In this document: in pieces, positions 17,386-21,104 of the stretch
Layout: each line of letters begins with the position of its first letter
Position numbering within the stretch: position 1 is the first letter of the stretch
Assembly (NCBI GenBank): GCA_046153685.1
Contig: JBJXGH010000007.1
Location: 1 to 21,104, forward strand
Direction of reading: 5' to 3'
DNA: 21,104 nt
Source: CAMAPP01 sp046153685
GTDB taxonomy: Bacteria > Pseudomonadota > Alphaproteobacteria > CADEGL01
The notes under the pieces: generated by a model
Databases searched by the model: none
Told to the model about the DNA's origin: nothing
The model's input: the letters and a program-made list of their open reading frames with translations, nothing else
Program-made: the position numbers and the translations under genes

Positions 17386-18144
17386 ATGGCCGATACGGTA
17401 ATGTCTTCGTTCAAGGCGGGCGTGCGAACCATTACGCTGAACAGGCCCGAACGGCTGAACGCCATCGGCGGCACGCTGTGCGCGGACTTGATCGCGGCTT
17501 TCGAGGCGGCCGGAAACTGTCCCGATACGCGCGCGATCGTACTCACCGGAGCGGGCCGGTCGTTCTGCTCGGGAGACGACTTGCTCGAATTCGAGCAACA
17601 GTCGAGCTCGCCGGCGGCCGCCCGCCACCACATCGAAGCCATTCAATCGGCAAGCCGCGCGATTCTCTATTCGCCGCACATGGTCGTCGGCGCGGTTCAC
17701 GGCTGGGCGGCGGGCGGCGGGCTCGAATGGATGCTCAATTGCGATTTGACGGTCATGGCGGACGACGCGCGCTGCTTTTTCCCCGAGGTCTCGCTCGGCT
17801 GGAACGTGACAGGCGGCGCCTCGACGATCCTGCCGCGCCTGGTGGGCCTACAGAAGGCACGCGAATTGATCCTATTCGGAGAAAAATTCGGCGCCGAGGA
17901 AGCCAAGGCGCTCGGCATCGCGTGGCGGGTCGTGCCGCGGGCCGAGATGCTCGCGCTCGCTCAAGCCACGGGTGAGCGAATCGCCGCCCTGCCGCGTGGC
18001 GCGGTCAGCGACTTGAAGCAGTTGCTCAACCGAGCCGCCTATTGCGATATCGAAAGCGCCATGGCGATGGAAACATCTTATGCCGTTCGCCAATTGCTCG
18101 GGCCGGAAACGCGCGCCCAGATCGCAAAATTCGCCAAGCGTTGA
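17386..18144 (+). CDS. Enoyl-CoA hydratase/isomerase family protein
   Basis: This crotonase-fold protein of 252 residues probably hydrates or isomerises an acyl-CoA. The oxyanion-hole segments are GRSFCSGDD (57-65) and HGWAAGGGLEW (105-115). Both glutamates of the classical hydratase are kept: E114 in GGGLEW and E134 in FPEVSLG, so hydratase activity is reasonable, although members with both also do other reactions. The start at 17386 follows GGGGGG about 6 bases upstream; an in-frame TTG at 17299 would add 29 poorly conserved residues. It diverges from the transporter across 114 bases with no clear promoter, and ends 3 bases before the convergent M24-fold gene. No other beta-oxidation gene is adjacent. 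Confidence 0.88.
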   Translation: MADTVMSSFKAGVRTITLNRPERLNAIGGTLCADLIAAFEAAGNCPDTRAIVLTGAGRSFCSGDDLLEFEQQSSSPAAARHHIEAIQSASRAILYSPHMVVGAVHGWAAGGGLEWMLNCDLTVMADDARCFFPEVSLGWNVTGGASTILPRLVGLQKARELILFGEKFGAEEAKALGIAWRVVPRAEMLALAQATGERIAALPRGAVSDLKQLLNRAAYCDIESAMAMETSYAVRQLLGPETRAQIAKFAKR

Positions 18145-18147
18145 GCG

Positions 18148-19329
18148 TCAGGAAGCGACAGCCAATTCTCGCGGCACGTCGGTCAGGACTTCGCAGCCGT
18201 CCTTGGTCACCAGCAGGGTTTCCGAGAAACCCATGCAGCCCCATTCGGGAATGACCGCCAGCGGCACGCAGTGGAACACCATGCCGGGAACGAGCTTGCG
18301 CGTATTGCCCTGACTGATGTCCATGACCGTACCCTCGCCCCAGCCCGGCGGAAACGAACAGCCCATCGAATAGCCGCAACGATGGTGGAAATACGCGCCA
18401 AGCCCCGCGCGCTCGACGACGGCGCGGCCAGCATTGTCCACCTCGTGCGACGTCGCGCCCGGTTTCATGGCCGCGACGATTGCCTCGATGGCCCCGACCA
18501 TGACATCGGCCACGCGCTTCGATTCCGCGGAAGGCGGGCCGATCGATACCATGCGCATGCTCGACGCGGCATAGCGCTTGTAGATGCCGCCGACCTCGAA
18601 ATAGACATTGTGGCCGCGCTCCATGCGAACGCGCTCAGGCAAGGCGTGGGCGAGGGCGGCGCGTGGACCCGTGATGACATAGGGCCCGCCCGAGGGGTGC
18701 TCGCCACCCATCGACAGCATGGCGTCGTATATCTTGCCCGCCACTTCGTTTTCGGTGCGCCCCTCTCTCGATGCGGCGATCCCGACCTTCATGCCGAGCG
18801 AGGCGATCTCCGCCGCCTTGCGAATATAGCCAATTTCCTGCGCCGATTTGGTCGCGCGCACATCCTCGACCACGCCCGAGGCGGGAATGAAGGCGCTGTT
18901 GTGGAAGCGCTGGCGCAGGCCGTCGAGTATGCGCGCCGGTAGGAAAAACGCCCGATCCTCGTAACCAATCCCGCCCGAGCCCGCCTCGCTCGCTTCGCAG
19001 GCCTGGATGGTAATGTCGAGCGGGTCATCGGTCATGGTGACCGAAAAGCCTTCGCGCGCCCAAGACAGGGTCTCGACATTCGTGTGTTCGAGTTTGCTGG
19101 TGACAAAGCGAAGCTCGCCTTCGAGGGGCACCACGAGCATCTGATAGACGTAATATCCGGTCGTCCGGTAGCCGGTGAGATAATAAATATTGTGCGGTCC
19201 GGTAACGAGCAGATGGTTCATTCCGGCTTTACGCATATTCGCGCGCACGCCCGCCAGCCGGCGATCGAATTCCGCTTGCTCGAATGGCAGGCCGAACGGA
19301 TTCTCGGATTTCCACGCTTTTGCAAACAT
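18148..19329 (-). CDS. M24-fold (pita-bread) hydrolase, ectoine hydrolase/creatinase-like
   Basis: The 393 residues have a creatinase-type N-terminal domain (about 20-160, with TGPHNIYYLTGYRTTGYY) and an M24 catalytic domain (about 165-390). Of the five metal ligands of prolidase-type enzymes, only two seem kept: H316 in HHRCGYSMG and E370 in GFSET. The two aspartates are replaced by E245 (FEVGG) and Ser (S256 or S257 in YAASSM), and the glutamate after MVF is V355. This points to a metal-independent hydrolase such as creatinase, or to a relative of ectoine hydrolase DoeA, whose C-terminal pattern (PPGWGEGT, ETLLVT, VPREL) it resembles. No ectoine or creatine genes are adjacent, so the substrate is open. 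GGGGGAGGG 7 or fewer bases upstream supports the ATG. Confidence 0.82.
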   Translation of the reverse strand: MFAKAWKSENPFGLPFEQAEFDRRLAGVRANMRKAGMNHLLVTGPHNIYYLTGYRTTGYYVYQMLVVPLEGELRFVTSKLEHTNVETLSWAREGFSVTMTDDPLDITIQACEASEAGSGGIGYEDRAFFLPARILDGLRQRFHNSAFIPASGVVEDVRATKSAQEIGYIRKAAEIASLGMKVGIAASREGRTENEVAGKIYDAMLSMGGEHPSGGPYVITGPRAALAHALPERVRMERGHNVYFEVGGIYKRYAASSMRMVSIGPPSAESKRVADVMVGAIEAIVAAMKPGATSHEVDNAGRAVVERAGLGAYFHHRCGYSMGCSFPPGWGEGTVMDISQGNTRKLVPGMVFHCVPLAVIPEWGCMGFSETLLVTKDGCEVLTDVPRELAVAS

Positions 19330-19435
19330 CGCGTCCCTCCCCCGGGTGGAGCATACTGGTCGACGGAGAATGCTTGCGCGCTCTCCTTCCGGATAGGATC
19401 ATAGCCCGGAACCACGGCATATAGGACCAACGATC
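19330..19435. promoter_or_regulatory. Divergent promoter region of the M24-fold and pentapeptide genes
   Basis: This 106-base gap should hold both promoters. On the plus strand TTGCGC (19374-19379) and GATCAT (19397-19402) are 17 bases apart, a fair spacing with 3 and 4 of 6 matches. No good match is seen on the minus strand apart from TATGCT without a -35 box. Weak. Confidence 0.25.
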
Positions 19436-20053
19436 ATGCACCCCGTCCCAATCGCCCTGGCGATGCTTCTTGCGACCTTTTGCCTGCCGGCACGCGCCTA
19501 CGACGCACCGGACCTCGACCGTTTGTTGAAATCGAACGCCTGTCCACGCTGCGATCTGTCGGACGCCGAGCTCGACGGCAAGGCCCTTACCGGCGCCGAC
19601 CTCGGATGGAGCGATTTCGAGAAGGCCTCGCTCAAGGGCGCGGACCTGAAGGGCGCCAATCTCGAGCGCGCGACTTTCTCAAAGGCCGATCTTTCGCGCG
19701 CCGTGCTATCCGGGGCCAATCTGCGCGAATCGTTCCTGCGCAAGACGATCCTTAACGGCGCCAAGCTCGACGGCGCGAAACTGCACCTCGCAATTCTTCG
19801 TAAGGCGGAATTGCCGCAGGCCGATTTGAGCGGTGCGGATCTGTCCTCGGCGGTGCTGGTGCAGGCCAATCTCAAGAGCGCCGTGCTCAGGGGCGCCAAT
19901 CTCAAGGAAACCCAATTGACCGGCGCGCTGCTGTGCGGCGCCGATTTGCGCGACACGGGGATCACGAACGAACAGATCGAATTCACCCGCGGCGACAGTC
20001 AAACAAAATTGCCGGCCGGGGTGAAAAAGCCCAAGGGTTGGAACGGATGTTGA
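19436..20053 (+). CDS. Exported pentapeptide-repeat protein
   Basis: The 205 residues start with a signal peptide (1-21, hydrophobic core IALAMLLATFCL, probable cut after ARA), so the mature protein should be periplasmic. Residues 39-173 are 27 uninterrupted pentapeptides of the A(D/N)LxG type, enough for nearly seven coils of a right-handed four-sided beta helix. A CPRC motif (36-39) opens the repeat and the chain ends in Cys205. Such proteins are mostly binding scaffolds, and nothing here shows an enzyme; gyrase-mimicking members are cytoplasmic, which argues against that role. AGGA about 9 bases upstream supports the ATG. Its stop overlaps the next gene by 7 bases, so the two are probably translated together. 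Confidence 0.88.
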   Translation: MHPVPIALAMLLATFCLPARAYDAPDLDRLLKSNACPRCDLSDAELDGKALTGADLGWSDFEKASLKGADLKGANLERATFSKADLSRAVLSGANLRESFLRKTILNGAKLDGAKLHLAILRKAELPQADLSGADLSSAVLVQANLKSAVLRGANLKETQLTGALLCGADLRDTGITNEQIEFTRGDSQTKLPAGVKKPKGWNGC

Positions 20054-20571
20054 GACCTTCGCACCGCCGAATCGCGGGTCTGATCGCCGTCGTGGTCGCG
20101 GGATGCGCCTCAAGCGAACCCCAGGCACCAAAGCTCGCGGGCGAACTCTGCGATTTCGACAAGAAATCGACGCCAACCTATTTCGTCAGCCACATCACCC
20201 CGCGCGGCGCCTTGATGCAGGACGACGTGAGTCTTGACGATTACCGCGCCAAATCATTGGACGCGATTCCCTCTGCCTTGGCGCGGCCCAAGCGCGTCAA
20301 GTACGAAACCGAGATGCGACAGGATTGCTACAACCAGGCGGGAAAGTACTGGTACCCGTGCCTGGTCAAGGTCGACATCGATTTGAGCCAGGCCGCCGGC
20401 GTGAGCCGTTCGGTCGATTTGAAGGAAGCGCGCTTCTACGCCGTGTTCAATTGTGAGCGGGTGACGCAGACCCTCGCGGCCAGCGCGCTCAAATCCGGGA
20501 TGTTCGAATCCGCGAATTTGGAGTGCCAGGTCGTCGAAGATAAATTCTGCAAGATTCCGGTCACGAAATAG
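20047..20571 (+). CDS. Putative lipoprotein of unknown function
   Basis: I do not recognise a family. The 174 residues begin with a basic tail and a hydrophobic stretch ending in lipobox VAGC, with the lipidated cysteine at position 20, followed by Ala-Ser, which favours the outer membrane. The mature part has six more cysteines (35, 94, 105, 136, 160, 168), an even number that could form three disulfides in the periplasm. The ATG at 20047 lies inside the last codons of the pentapeptide gene (ATGTTGA), with AAGGG upstream. The coupling suggests that the lipoprotein and the exported pentapeptide protein work in the same place. Confidence 0.75.
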   Translation: MLRPSHRRIAGLIAVVVAGCASSEPQAPKLAGELCDFDKKSTPTYFVSHITPRGALMQDDVSLDDYRAKSLDAIPSALARPKRVKYETEMRQDCYNQAGKYWYPCLVKVDIDLSQAAGVSRSVDLKEARFYAVFNCERVTQTLAASALKSGMFESANLECQVVEDKFCKIPVTK

Positions 20572-20674
20572 CGCTTCGGTCACTTGGCGGCGGGGGCGCG
20601 GCCATGCCAGTCTCGCGCCCGCACGGCGATAATCGCGGCGAACGGCGTTGCGATCGACCGAAGGAGACCCGATC

Positions 20675-21061
20675 ATGAACCAGTTGCTCAATCCCGAAGG
20701 CGTCCGCGCGCCCGGCGGCGCCTACACCCATACCTGCCTCGTTCCCGCGAACGCCAAATGGCTGGTGCTGTCCGGCCAGGTCGGCATCGCGCCCGACGGC
20801 AAGTTGGCCGAAGGCGCCGAGGCTCAGACCGAACAGGTCTACAAAAACATTCTCGCCTGCCTGAAGGCCCACGGCATGGGCAAGGAAGACATCGTGAAGT
20901 TCACGGTCTATCTGACGGATTCGCGCCACATCCCGGCCTATCGTGCGGCGCGCGAAAAGATGATCGGCAGCGATTGCAAGCCGACCTCGACGCTGGTCGT
21001 CGTCGACGGCCTCGCTACCCCCGAGATGGTGGTCGAAATCGAAGCCTTGGCGGCGAAATAA
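20675..21061 (+). CDS. Rid-family (YjgF/YER057c/UK114) protein
   Basis: The 128 residues have the normal length and pattern of the family, which forms trimers: WLVLSGQVGIAPDGKL (29-44), QTEQVYKNILACLKAHG and EDIVKFTVYLTD. True RidA deaminases hydrolyse reactive 2-aminoacrylate using an arginine in PxRxxV near the C-terminus. Here the matching segment is KPTSTLVVV with Ser105 at the arginine position, so this is probably a Rid subgroup with another activity. The start at 20675 has AAGGAG about 9 bases upstream; a TTG at 20648 would only add 9 residues. It stands 103 bases after the lipoprotein gene and probably has its own promoter. Confidence 0.9.
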   Translation: MNQLLNPEGVRAPGGAYTHTCLVPANAKWLVLSGQVGIAPDGKLAEGAEAQTEQVYKNILACLKAHGMGKEDIVKFTVYLTDSRHIPAYRAAREKMIGSDCKPTSTLVVVDGLATPEMVVEIEALAAK

Positions 21062-21082
21062 TACGCCGCATTTGAGCCATGC

Positions 21083-21104
21083 GTCCGGGCGATCTCGCCC
21101 GGAC
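21083..21104 (+). terminator. Hairpin after the Rid-family gene (probable terminator stem)
   Basis: The last 22 bases form a perfect inverted repeat, arms GTCCGGGCG and CGCCCGGAC with loop ATCT, 21 bases after the stop codon. A 9-bp GC-rich stem in this place is typical of a factor-independent terminator, but the T tract that would prove it lies beyond the window. Confidence 0.6.

Overview
The window looks like chromosomal DNA of a GC-rich alphaproteobacterium, probably of the Rhodospirillales type. The main reason is the minus-strand order tRNA-Leu, tig, clpP, clpX, lon, which is typical of that class. The protein sequences of the cluster and the dense packing of genes agree with this. There are no insertion sequences, CRISPR arrays, rRNA genes or phage genes, and no gap without a gene is longer than about 230 bases.

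Layout. At 1-5625, on the minus strand, lies the protein quality-control cluster: tRNA-Leu(UAG), trigger factor, ClpP, ClpX and the first 590 codons of Lon, which runs off the left edge. At 5719-9817, also minus, are a short orphan protein, a SelA-like PLP enzyme and an AceE-like thiamine-diphosphate enzyme, read in that order. At 9953-12867 (minus) NAD(P)H-hydrate epimerase/dehydratase and malonyl-CoA decarboxylase form a pair whose stop and start codons overlap. At 13094-15897 (plus) a class IV aminotransferase of the (R)-amine-transaminase type is followed by a membrane class III adenylate cyclase. At 15904-17271 (minus) is a drug/metabolite-type transporter with an unusual PopZ-like C-terminal tail. 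At 17386-18144 (plus) is an enoyl-CoA hydratase family protein, then at 18148-19329 (minus) an M24-fold hydrolase with most metal ligands lost. From 19436 to the end (plus) are an exported pentapeptide-repeat protein, a lipoprotein overlapping it, and a Rid-family protein, closing with a perfect hairpin at the window edge.

How the genes fit together. The left block is one housekeeping function: trigger factor folds nascent chains, and ClpXP and Lon degrade failed ones. The rest is mixed metabolism. Malonyl-CoA decarboxylase and the crotonase handle acyl-CoA; Nnr repairs damaged NAD(P)H. The aminotransferase, SelA-like enzyme, M24-fold hydrolase and Rid protein all suggest amine or amino-acid chemistry, but no complete pathway is visible.

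I see no clear new defence or mobile system. The most unusual items are the transporter fused to a PopZ-like (DUF2497-like) tail, the SelA-like/AceE-like gene pair without E2 or E3 partners, the likely (R)-selective transaminase, and the M24-fold protein with a degraded metal site. Smaller points are a perfect 19-base tandem duplication, a short inverted repeat covering the clpX ribosome binding site, and an AT-rich promoter island. All functional calls come from reading motifs by eye; no database search was run.
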